Assembly (NCBI GenBank): GCA_052035645.1
Contig: JBPOHK010000027.1
Coordinates: forward strand, 62,001-126,000
Reading direction: 5' to 3'
Length of the DNA stretch: 64,000 nucleotides
From: RPQJ01 sp052035645
GTDB lineage: Bacteria; Pseudomonadota; Gammaproteobacteria; Steroidobacterales; Steroidobacteraceae
Shown here: positions 1-11,752 of the stretch, in pieces
How the letters are laid out: every line of letters begins with the position of its first letter
Position numbering within the stretch: the first letter of the stretch is position 1
Position numbers and translations under genes: made by a program
The notes under the pieces: generated by a model
The model's input: only the letters and a program-made list of their open reading frames with translations
What the model was told of the DNA's origin: nothing
Databases searched by the model: none

Positions 1-2444
<2,444 letters not shown>

Positions 2445-2486
2445 CGGCGGAACTCCACGCGCGCGGGGGGGCGAATCATCCAGGCA

Positions 2487-3086
2487 TCAGAGCACTTCGA
2501 GCGTGCGCTCCGCCACGATTCGCCAGCCGTTCGACTCCCTGACCAGCGTCAGCTCGCGGCGCACCCGGTCGTCGCCGAAGCGTTGCACGAACGTGACCAC
2601 CCGCTTGTCGGCACCGACCGTCGTGACGCTCACGTCCTCGAGCCGGGCCGCGGGCGCCCGCCCGCCGCTGACCTGCTGCCGGCGCTGGTCGAGGTAGGCG
2701 GCCGAACCGCCCTCGCCCGGCGCCTCGAAGGACGGCGAGTAGAGCTGCAGGACGGCGTCGGGCTGCTGCCCGGCCCAGGCGGCGGCCCAGGCATTGACGG
2801 CTTCCTCGGCCGGGTCGGCGGCCACGCCGCGCCGGCCGAAATACGACGGCGGCTCGTCGATGCAGCGCGGCTGCGGATCGAGCTTCGCGGTCTCGCCGAC
2901 CGTCGGGATGGCGAGCGGGGCGATGCGCTCGCTGCCCGGCACGCCCTCCGGCATCTGCAGCCGGGGCCGGTCCTGCGCACCCTGGTAGTCCATGTTGTCG
3001 AAGCAGGCCCGCGGGGTGCCGCAGCCGGCGAGGGCGAGGACGCAGAGTCCGGCGAGGGACACGGAGCGCAACGAGGTCAGGGGCAT
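2487..3086 (-). CDS. Lipoprotein with SnoaL/NTF2-like (Cds6-type) C-terminal domain
   Basis: Predicted outer-membrane or periplasmic lipoprotein of 199 residues. It opens with a signal sequence ending in the lipobox LALAGC (Cys about 22). Residues ~95-199 (from AVNAWAAAWAGQQPDAV to the end) look like the NTF2-fold domain found at the C-terminus of Cds6-type L,D-transpeptidase-associated proteins. That assignment is from memory of the family and would need a profile search. I chose the ATG at 3086 because it places the signal sequence at the N-terminus; an in-frame ATG at 3107 would add seven residues. Neither start has a clear Shine-Dalgarno. Function is unknown; a cell-envelope role is an inference. 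Confidence 0.75.
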   Translation of the reverse strand: MPLTSLRSVSLAGLCVLALAGCGTPRACFDNMDYQGAQDRPRLQMPEGVPGSERIAPLAIPTVGETAKLDPQPRCIDEPPSYFGRRGVAADPAEEAVNAWAAAWAGQQPDAVLQLYSPSFEAPGEGGSAAYLDQRRQQVSGGRAPAARLEDVSVTTVGADKRVVTFVQRFGDDRVRRELTLVRESNGWRIVAERTLEVL

Positions 3087-3172
3087 CGGGCACCAGGCGG
3101 GGCGCATAAAGCGGGGATTGTAGCGTTCTGCGACCCGCCCCGCCGGACGAGGTTCCGCGTGCGGCGGCGGAT

Positions 3173-3796
3173 TCAGCCCCGGCGCGGTCGCAGGATCTCG
3201 ACCTGGTCGAGTTCCCAGAGGTGCACGGGGGCCCCGCGGCGCACGAACATGCCCGAGCCGGCGTTGATGAACGACGGCGCCAGCCGGCGGCGATACCAGA
3301 GGGCCGGACGGATGTGCACGCTGCGGTCGGTGCGGCGCTGGTCGCAATAGAGCTCCCAGTCCTCGCGGGTCAGCGCACCGAAATGCAGCACGCCCTGGCA
3401 CAGGCAGGCGAGGTTGCGCAGCGCCGCCGCGGCCTCGCGGGCCGCCAGGTACTGCATGACGTCGTAGCACACGACGAGGTCGAACGGCCGCTCGCTGCGG
3501 AACGTGGCGGCGGACCCCTGCACCCAGCCGTGCCGGCGACAGAGGTACTCGCTCACCTCGAGCCCGGTGTAGCGCGCCTTGGGAAAGTGGCGCAGCAGCT
3601 GGCGGCGCATCAGCCCGAGGCCGCAACCCACGTCGAGGATGGAACGCACCTGCAACTCGCCGTGGCGCACGAACGCAGCCAGCAGGTCGGCGCGGCGCGC
3701 CATCTCCGCACGCGTCACCACCCGGGTCTTCGGGTCGACGTAGAAGCGGCGGTAGAACTCGGCGCCGAAGCGCTCGCTGGGGCTGGCTCGGGACAC
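3173..3796 (-). CDS. Class I SAM-dependent methyltransferase
   Basis: Small cytoplasmic methyltransferase of 207 residues. SAM-binding motif I is LDVGCGLGL at residues 54-62, and the acidic end of the next strand is in YTGLEVSEYLC. PFDLVVCYDVMQYL near residue 105 fits motif post-I/II. The fold is complete but the substrate is not recognisable. It lies 86 bases upstream of the lipoprotein gene on the same strand and diverges from the hsp20-lon pair. It could act on a small molecule or a lipid; nothing in the context decides. Confidence 0.85.
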   Translation of the reverse strand: MSRASPSERFGAEFYRRFYVDPKTRVVTRAEMARRADLLAAFVRHGELQVRSILDVGCGLGLMRRQLLRHFPKARYTGLEVSEYLCRRHGWVQGSAATFRSERPFDLVVCYDVMQYLAAREAAAALRNLACLCQGVLHFGALTREDWELYCDQRRTDRSVHIRPALWYRRRLAPSFINAGSGMFVRRGAPVHLWELDQVEILRPRRG

Positions 3797-3997
3797 GGGC
3801 GCAGTCTACGGAGTGGCCGATGGATCATCAACCTCCGCTTCTCTATGCGTTTCGATCCGTTTGTCTTCCAGCCTGATCGTAAAACTTTTCGTTACAAAAA
3901 TTCCGCCTCGCCCGGTCTTCGCCGCAGGGTCGGGATTGCATCGGCCGCACCCGCCCCAAGGTACGGCGGCATCGGAGCGATTCGCCACGAGACCCCC
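3797..3997 (+). promoter_or_regulatory. Divergent intergenic region upstream of hsp20-lon
   Basis: 201 bases between the methyltransferase and hsp20. Around 3870-3905 there is an AT-rich stretch, unusual for this window, that probably holds the promoter. I could not fit a convincing sigma-70 or sigma-32 box pair, so no exact boxes are claimed. Confidence 0.4.
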
Positions 3998-4408
3998 ATG
4001 ACCCGACGACACGACCCGGCCGCGTGGATGTGGACCGAGGCAGTGGACCTGATGGACCGCGCGGAGCGCATGCACCGCCAGTTCTTCCGCATGGCCACCC
4101 GCGGCGCGCCCGAGCGCCCGCGCTGGGAGCCGCCGGTGGACGTGTACGCGGGCGAGCACGAACTGCGGGTGGAGATCGCCCTGCCGGGGGTGCCGACCGA
4201 ACGCATCGAGGTGGTGATCGGTCCGGCCGAACTGGTCGTGCGCGGCGAGCGCCGCCCGCCGCGGGCGCGGCCGGGCACCGGGATCCAGCGACTCGAGATT
4301 CCGTACGGACGCTTCGAGCGGCGCCTCGCGCTGCCGCCGGGGCGCTGGGACCTGGCCGCGCAGGATCTCGCGGACGGCTGCCTGACACTGCTGCTCGCCC
4401 GGCGCTGA
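3998..4408 (+). CDS. Small heat-shock protein (Hsp20/alpha-crystallin family)
   Basis: ATP-independent holdase chaperone of 136 residues. The alpha-crystallin domain covers about residues 42-135, with the family features WEPPVDVYAGEHELRVEIALPGV and VVRGERRPP. The protein ends right after the domain (LTLLLARR) and lacks the usual IxI tail that links dimers into large oligomers, so its assembly may be limited. It ends 16 bases before lon. Hsp20-Lon neighbours recur in Proteobacteria, and the pairing suggests joint handling of misfolded proteins. The ATG was chosen because it gives a compact N-terminal helix ahead of the domain; upstream sequence back to about 3850 is AT-rich and reads as promoter rather than coding. 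Confidence 0.88.
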   Translation: MTRRHDPAAWMWTEAVDLMDRAERMHRQFFRMATRGAPERPRWEPPVDVYAGEHELRVEIALPGVPTERIEVVIGPAELVVRGERRPPRARPGTGIQRLEIPYGRFERRLALPPGRWDLAAQDLADGCLTLLLARR

Positions 4409-4424
4409 CCGGGCAGGGGACGAC

Positions 4425-6800
<2,376 letters not shown>

Positions 6801-6802
6801 TC

Positions 6803-6822
6803 GGGGACATTCCTCTTTTTCG
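6803..6822 (+). repeat. Left terminal inverted repeat
   Basis: Twenty bases starting GGGGACATTCCTC, two bases after the lon stop codon. It pairs with 7304-7323 with one mismatch (T at 6820). Confidence 0.7.
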
Positions 6823-6840
6823 CGCGCCGGCGGCGGTCCC

Positions 6841-7290
6841 TCAAGGATCGCGCGACCGGAGGGACCTGAAGCGGTACGCGATCGTCGGAGCCAGCGCGAG
6901 GACCGCCATGCCGACGAGCATGAAGCCGCCCTCGGACGGACGATAGTCGGCGGCGATCCGGGCCCACGAGAAGCCGAAGGCTCGCCCGAGCGCGACTTCG
7001 AACGTGAACATGAGGACGAGCCAGAGCCCGCCCACCCAGGCGAGCGAGCGGGGCCTGCGCGCGCCGATCCAGCCGATGGCGAGCCAGGCGATCAGCAGGA
7101 TCATCAGGGATCCCGTGACGAGGCCGATCTGGCGCGAGGCCAGATCGCCGACGCGCGGCGCGAGCAGGATCGCGCGCAGCGTGCCGTGAACCGTTTCGGC
7201 CGCCGCGATCAGCAGCCAGACGGCCGCGCCGCGGCGCAGCCATCCACGCCGTTCGACGCCGGACGAGGACACGGAAAGCCTCAGTCGCAC
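6841..7290 (-). CDS. Small four-helix membrane protein inside an inverted-repeat unit
   Basis: Hypothetical integral membrane protein of 149 residues with four likely transmembrane segments (about 24-41, 58-75, 81-101 and 124-140). Recognisable pieces are ETVHGTLRAILLAP, RQIGLVTGSLMILLIAWL and FEVALGRAFGFSW. I recall similar uncharacterised proteins in Proteobacteria but know no function. There is no suitable ATG. I chose the GTG at 7290, preceded by GAGG at a normal distance, which keeps the gene entirely between the two terminal repeats. Its isolation inside the repeat-bounded unit suggests it travels as cargo. Loss of the first basic residues by a later start would not change the helices. 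Confidence 0.65.
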   Translation of the reverse strand: MRLRLSVSSSGVERRGWLRRGAAVWLLIAAAETVHGTLRAILLAPRVGDLASRQIGLVTGSLMILLIAWLAIGWIGARRPRSLAWVGGLWLVLMFTFEVALGRAFGFSWARIAADYRPSEGGFMLVGMAVLALAPTIAYRFRSLRSRDP

Positions 7291-7303
7291 CGGGCTGCCT
7301 CGT

Positions 7304-7323
7304 CGGAAAAGAGGAATGTCCCC
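7304..7323 (-). repeat. Right terminal inverted repeat
   Basis: Inverse copy of the left repeat. Its outermost base (7323) is also the final base of the S9 peptidase TAG stop, so the repeat may have created or replaced that stop. Confidence 0.7.
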
Positions 7324-9428
7324 TATTTCAGGTGCTCGGCGAGCCAGTCCTGGATCACCTGGTAGTGGTAGCGGCTGTTCTCGCCCTTCAGCACCCAGTG
7401 GTTCTCCTCGGGGAAGACGACCAGCCGGCTCGGCACGGCCTGCCGCTGCAGCGCCAACCAGAACTCCAGCGTGTTGTTGAGCGGCACGCGGTAGTCCTTC
7501 TCGCCGACGGTCAGCAGGATCGGCGTCTTCAGTTTCGTCGAGCGATAGAACGGGCTCTGCCGGCGCCACACCGCGAGGCTCTCGTCCCAGGCCGGTCCGC
7601 CGAGGTTGCGCTCGCGGCTGTAGGCCACGTCGCTCGTCGTCCACTGCGTCTTGAGGTCGTAGAGGCCCGCGTGGCTCACGAGCGCGCGATAGCGGTCGGT
7701 CGTCACCGCGAGCCAGTTGCTGAGGTGACCGCCGTAGCTCGCGCCACCCGCCACCTGACGGGTGGCGTCGATGTACGAGTAGCGCCGGATCGCCTCGTCG
7801 GCCGCCTGGTTGATCTCGTCCGCCGGACCCTGCAGCGGGTCGCCCTGGATCGCGCGCGAGAACGCCTCCCCGTAACCGGTCGAGCCGCTGTAGTCGGTCA
7901 TCAGCACCACGTAGCCCGGCCGCGCGTGCAGGTGGTAGTTCCAGCGCAGGCCGAACTCGTCGGTCCACATGCCGTGCGGCCCGCCGTGGATCAGCACGAA
8001 CAGCGGGTACTTCTTCGCCGGGTCGAAGCCGGGCGGCAGGGCCACGTAGCTGTGGATGCGCCGGCCGCGCTTCGAGGTGAACCAGAACTCCTGCAGCGGC
8101 TGCCAGTCGAGCTGCGCGGCACGCTCGGCGTTGAACGAGGTGAGCGCGTTCCACGCCCCGCTCGCTGCATCGACGCGGCCGGCCTCGGCGGGATGCACGG
8201 CATCGCCCCAGTTCGCGGCGATGACCGGCGCGGCCGCCTCGCCGCCGATCGACAGTCCGGCATACGCACCGCCCTGCAGGCGCCCGACCTCCTCGGCCGG
8301 ACCGCCCTCGATCGGCGCCGAGTACAGCCTGCGGCGGCCGGCCTGCTCGGCCAGGAAGTACACGCGCCGGCTGTCGGGCGCCACGTCGTAGTCGCCGACC
8401 GACTCGTCGAAGCCGCGCACCACCTCGGTCGGCACGCCTTGCATGGGCCACGACCAGGCGACCAGCCGCGTAGCATTGAATACCCAGCGCTTCGACAGCG
8501 GCTCGGCCTTGGCGAGCAGGCGCCGTCCGTCCGGCGAGAACGCCGGGTCGCCGTAATCCGTGCCCTCGGCGGTCAGGCGCTGCGGCTCGCCGCCGTCGAC
8601 GGACACCTGCCAGAGCGCGAGCGCCACGTCCGCGCGGGCCGACTGGTCGCGCTCCGTCGTGGCGGCGAACACCACGGCCCTGCCGTCGGGCGTCCAGGTC
8701 GCGCCCAGCGACTCGCCGGAATTGCCGAGGCGCCCGCCGAAGCCCTGCGCAGTCCTCAGGGCCGTGCCGGCGAGCAGGTCGCGCGGCTCGGCGCCCGGCT
8801 CCAGCGACTGCACCACCAGGGTCGGCTGGCGGTCGTCGAGCCAGCGGTCCCAGTGCCGGATCGGGAAGGCGTCGTACACGCGGGCGTTGTACTTGCGGGC
8901 CTTGCGCTCGTCGCGGACCTTGCGGTTGTCCGCCTCGGTGCGGGTGCCGGGATAGACCCGCGTCGTGACCAGCAGCTGCCGGCCGTCCGGGCTCCACTTC
9001 GGGTCGGAGGCGCCGCCGACGAGGCTGGTGACGCGCTGGGCCTCGCCGCCGCCGCCGATGGGCAGCACGTAGGCCTGCGATTCGTCGTCGCCCTCGCGCT
9101 TCGCCGTGAAGACGATGCGCGTCGAGTCGGGGCTCCACTGCACGTCGCCCTCGCCGGCCTTGCCCGAGGTCAGCTTGCGCGCCGGCTGGCTGCCGTCGGC
9201 GGGGACGATCCAGAGATCGCTGACCTTGCCGGCGTCCTCGTACGACGGCTCGGTCACGCTGAACACGATCCAGCGGCCGTCGGGGCTCGCCTCGGGCGAG
9301 CCGACCCGGCTCATCAGCCAGACGTCGTCGTGCGTGATCGGCCGCTTCGCCGGCGCCTCGGCCCGCGCGACTCCCGTCGCGGCCATTGCACACACCAGGG
9401 CCACGCAGGCCATGCCCACTCGCTTCAT
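7323..9428 (-). CDS. S9 family prolyl-oligopeptidase-type serine peptidase, exported
   Basis: Exported serine peptidase of 701 residues (dipeptidyl aminopeptidase/acylaminoacyl-peptidase type). A Sec signal sequence ends near VARAEA. A WD40-like beta-propeller follows (repeated SPDGR blades, about 30-430), then the alpha/beta-hydrolase domain. Catalytic residues are Ser564 in GGASYGG, Asp645 in EKDYRVP and His677 in PEENHWV. The ATG at 9428 is preceded by GAGGTG and starts directly at the signal sequence; an upstream in-frame start at 9470 would bury it. It probably trims peptides in the periplasm. Its stop codon overlaps the right terminal repeat of the adjacent 521-bp unit, so the natural C-terminus may have been altered there. 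Confidence 0.92.
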   Translation of the reverse strand: MKRVGMACVALVCAMAATGVARAEAPAKRPITHDDVWLMSRVGSPEASPDGRWIVFSVTEPSYEDAGKVSDLWIVPADGSQPARKLTSGKAGEGDVQWSPDSTRIVFTAKREGDDESQAYVLPIGGGGEAQRVTSLVGGASDPKWSPDGRQLLVTTRVYPGTRTEADNRKVRDERKARKYNARVYDAFPIRHWDRWLDDRQPTLVVQSLEPGAEPRDLLAGTALRTAQGFGGRLGNSGESLGATWTPDGRAVVFAATTERDQSARADVALALWQVSVDGGEPQRLTAEGTDYGDPAFSPDGRRLLAKAEPLSKRWVFNATRLVAWSWPMQGVPTEVVRGFDESVGDYDVAPDSRRVYFLAEQAGRRRLYSAPIEGGPAEEVGRLQGGAYAGLSIGGEAAAPVIAANWGDAVHPAEAGRVDAASGAWNALTSFNAERAAQLDWQPLQEFWFTSKRGRRIHSYVALPPGFDPAKKYPLFVLIHGGPHGMWTDEFGLRWNYHLHARPGYVVLMTDYSGSTGYGEAFSRAIQGDPLQGPADEINQAADEAIRRYSYIDATRQVAGGASYGGHLSNWLAVTTDRYRALVSHAGLYDLKTQWTTSDVAYSRERNLGGPAWDESLAVWRRQSPFYRSTKLKTPILLTVGEKDYRVPLNNTLEFWLALQRQAVPSRLVVFPEENHWVLKGENSRYHYQVIQDWLAEHLK

Positions 9429-9566
9429 GCACTTCACCTCGAGGACGGGGACAGGCCGGATTGTGGGCAATTCCCGCGCCCGCGGCCAGCCGCCGGTCGC
9501 CCGTACCGCGCAGGCCGGCAGGGTCGTCCGCGGCCGGACATCGAGAGTGTCCCCTGGACCGGTCGC

Positions 9567-10973
9567 CTAGATCCGGATGCCGCGCCAGCGGCCGGAGCGC
9601 CAGCGCAGCAGCAGCGCGCTGCCGAGCAGCACCACGTAGACCAGCATCGCGAGCCAGCCGCCGCGCGCGCCGAGGCCGAACTGCGGCAGGAAGTCGACCC
9701 AGCCCTGGCCCGGCGCGAAGGCCAGCGCGTGCGTCAGCGGCACCCACACGCCCCAGGACAGCACGAAGAACAGCAACGCCGGCGCGCGCACGTCGCCCGC
9801 GCCGCGCAGCGCGAACCCGCTGCCGAGGTTGAGTCCGTCGAACAGCTGGTACCCCGCGGCGATCCACAGCAGCGACACGCCGAGCGCCACCATGCGCGGT
9901 GCCTGCGGATCCGACGCGATCACGAACGACGGCAGCAGCCACGGACCGGCCAGCGCCAGCACGATGCCGATCGTGCCCATGAAGCCGACCGTCAGCAGGA
10001 TGACGCGGTTGCCGAGCCGGAACGCCCAGTCGCGCTCGCCCGCGCCGATCGCCTGTCCGACCAGCGTGGTGCCGGCGAGCGCGAGGCCCATGCCGGGCAG
10101 GAACGCCATCGACGTCAGCATCACCACGATCTGCGTGGCCGCGCCTTCGAGCGCGCTCAGGCGCACCTGCATGAGCTGGAACAGCGCCATGCCGAACAGG
10201 TCGGCCGCGTACATCACGCCGAGCGGCAGGCCGACCCGGTACTGCCGCGCGAGGCTGCCGAAGTCCAGCCGCCACGTGAGGTGCGTGCGGTGCGAGCGAC
10301 GCAGGTCCGGCCGCAGGAACACCCACAGCGCGAACAGCACGCCGCACAGCATGCTCAGGTTGGTCGCCCAGGCCGAACCGGCGATGCCGGACTGCAGCCG
10401 GATCACCAGCACCCAGTTGAGCAGCGCGTTCACGACGGCGACGATGGCCGTGATCCACACGCTGACGCGCGCGCGATTGACGCCGTTGTAGAACCCGAGC
10501 ACCGCCCAGAGCGCGACGCCGAAGGGCGCGCCGAGCATGCGCGGCTGCCAGAACGCGATCGCCTGCTGCTGCACCACCGGGTCGAGTCCGAAGGGGTGCA
10601 GGATGAGGCCCCCGGCGAACGCGAGCAGGGCGAACACCGGCAGCGTGAACAGCGCCGCCCACAGCGCCACCCACACGGCGTGGCCCGCGCGCCAGCGGCG
10701 GCGACCGCCTTCGGCCTGCGCGACGAACGTCTGCACCGCGAGCCCGACCCCGCCGACGATCATCAGGAACAGCAGCACGAACCAGTAGACCGCGCCCATC
10801 CCGGCGATGGCCTCGGTCGAGATGTGGCCGACGAACCAGGTGTCCGTGAGGCTGATGATCGCCTGCAGGCTGCTGGTGAGCATCAGCGGCAGGGCGAGCG
10901 CGGCGATGGCGCGGTTGTCGATGCGCGGCCGCCCGCTGGCGTCGATCCGTTGCGCGGGCAGCGGGAACGTCAT
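9567..10973 (-). CDS. MATE family efflux transporter
   Basis: Inner-membrane multidrug or metabolite antiporter of the MATE (NorM/DinF-like) family, 468 residues, about twelve transmembrane segments in two similar halves. The N-terminal PLMLTSSLQAIISLTDTWFVGHI and the repeat-like TNLSMLCGVLFALWVFL region are typical, and the length is normal. It begins ten bases after the DedA stop on the same strand, so the two are probably co-transcribed from the region upstream of 11600. The substrate is unknown. Confidence 0.93.
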   Translation of the reverse strand: MTFPLPAQRIDASGRPRIDNRAIAALALPLMLTSSLQAIISLTDTWFVGHISTEAIAGMGAVYWFVLLFLMIVGGVGLAVQTFVAQAEGGRRRWRAGHAVWVALWAALFTLPVFALLAFAGGLILHPFGLDPVVQQQAIAFWQPRMLGAPFGVALWAVLGFYNGVNRARVSVWITAIVAVVNALLNWVLVIRLQSGIAGSAWATNLSMLCGVLFALWVFLRPDLRRSHRTHLTWRLDFGSLARQYRVGLPLGVMYAADLFGMALFQLMQVRLSALEGAATQIVVMLTSMAFLPGMGLALAGTTLVGQAIGAGERDWAFRLGNRVILLTVGFMGTIGIVLALAGPWLLPSFVIASDPQAPRMVALGVSLLWIAAGYQLFDGLNLGSGFALRGAGDVRAPALLFFVLSWGVWVPLTHALAFAPGQGWVDFLPQFGLGARGGWLAMLVYVVLLGSALLLRWRSGRWRGIRI

Positions 10974-10982
10974 GGCTGCCGG

Positions 10983-11600
10983 TCAGCGCCGCATGTGGCG
11001 GTGGACGAAGACGTAGTACAGCACGCCGAGGAACAGCATCAGCCCGCCGACCCAGAGCGAGATGCGGTGCAGGCTGCCCTGCATCAGCTGTTCGTCCCGG
11101 CCGGCGGTGACGCCGACCCAGCACAGCACGCTGCACCAGAGCGCGGACCCGAGCACGGTGGCGCCCGAGAACTTCCAGTAGTTCATGTGCACCACGCCGG
11201 CCGGGATGCCGATCAGGTGGCGGATCACCGGCAGCAGGCGCGAGATGAAGATGCCGACCATGCCGAAGTGCGACGACCAGTTCTCGGCCCGCACGATCTT
11301 CTCGGGCGTGATCGCGACGTACTTCCCGTAGCGCATGAGCAGCGGCCGGCCGAGCCAGTAGGAGGCCCAGTACATGACGCTGGCCCCGACCCAGGAGCCG
11401 ACCGTGCCCGCGAGCACGATGCCGGGCAGCGAGAACGTGCCCTTCGCGTGGGCGAGGTAGGCGGCCGGCGGGATCACGAACTCGCTCGGCAGCGGGATGA
11501 TCGAGCTCTCCATCGCCATCAGCACGGCGATCAGCAGGTAGCCGCCCTGGTCGAGGGCGCCGAGGTACCACTGCAGGAGGTCGGCGAGCAGCTCGCGCAT
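10983..11600 (-). CDS. DedA family membrane protein
   Basis: DedA/SNARE-associated (VTT domain) membrane protein, 205 residues. The family takes part in transbilayer movement of undecaprenyl phosphate or phospholipids and in envelope homeostasis. Visible features are IPLPSEFVIPPAAYLA near the N-terminus (the conserved acidic re-entrant segment) and ISRLLPVIRHLIGIPAGVVHMNYWKF (F/YxRxxPxxR-like motif). I start it at the ATG at 11600 (MRELLADLLQ), because the longer open frame upstream is Arg/Pro-rich shadow sequence. It is first in a pair with the MATE gene and diverges from the mechanosensitive channel gene. Confidence 0.92.
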   Translation of the reverse strand: MRELLADLLQWYLGALDQGGYLLIAVLMAMESSIIPLPSEFVIPPAAYLAHAKGTFSLPGIVLAGTVGSWVGASVMYWASYWLGRPLLMRYGKYVAITPEKIVRAENWSSHFGMVGIFISRLLPVIRHLIGIPAGVVHMNYWKFSGATVLGSALWCSVLCWVGVTAGRDEQLMQGSLHRISLWVGGLMLFLGVLYYVFVHRHMRR

Positions 11601-11752
11601 GCAGGCATCCGGAGGTGAGGGCGGGCCCCGCCGCCCGGTGGCCGCAGGGGCGCGCATTTTGCCAGATCGCCGCGGCCCCATGCGCCGGCGGTGGGAGGCG
11701 GCGGCGCTTGGTGCGAGAATGGCCGCCCCGCCCGCCAAGGACGACCGGAATC

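Larger units (their letters stand above)
6803..7323. mobile_element. 521-bp unit bounded by terminal inverted repeats, carrying one membrane-protein gene
   Basis: GGGGACATTCCTCTTTT at 6803-6819 is repeated exactly in inverse orientation at 7307-7323. Extending inward to 20 bases gives 19 matches of 20 (6803-6822 against 7304-7323). The unit contains a single minus-strand gene (6841-7290). It starts two bases after the lon stop codon, and its right end supplies the last base of the stop codon of the S9 peptidase. No target-site duplication is visible (left flank taatc, right flank tattt) and there is no transposase inside. From memory, GGGGACA-type termini recur around small genes and RAYT-like Y1 transposases in gammaproteobacterial genomes; that link is inference. 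It may be a non-autonomous mobile cassette. Confidence 0.5.
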
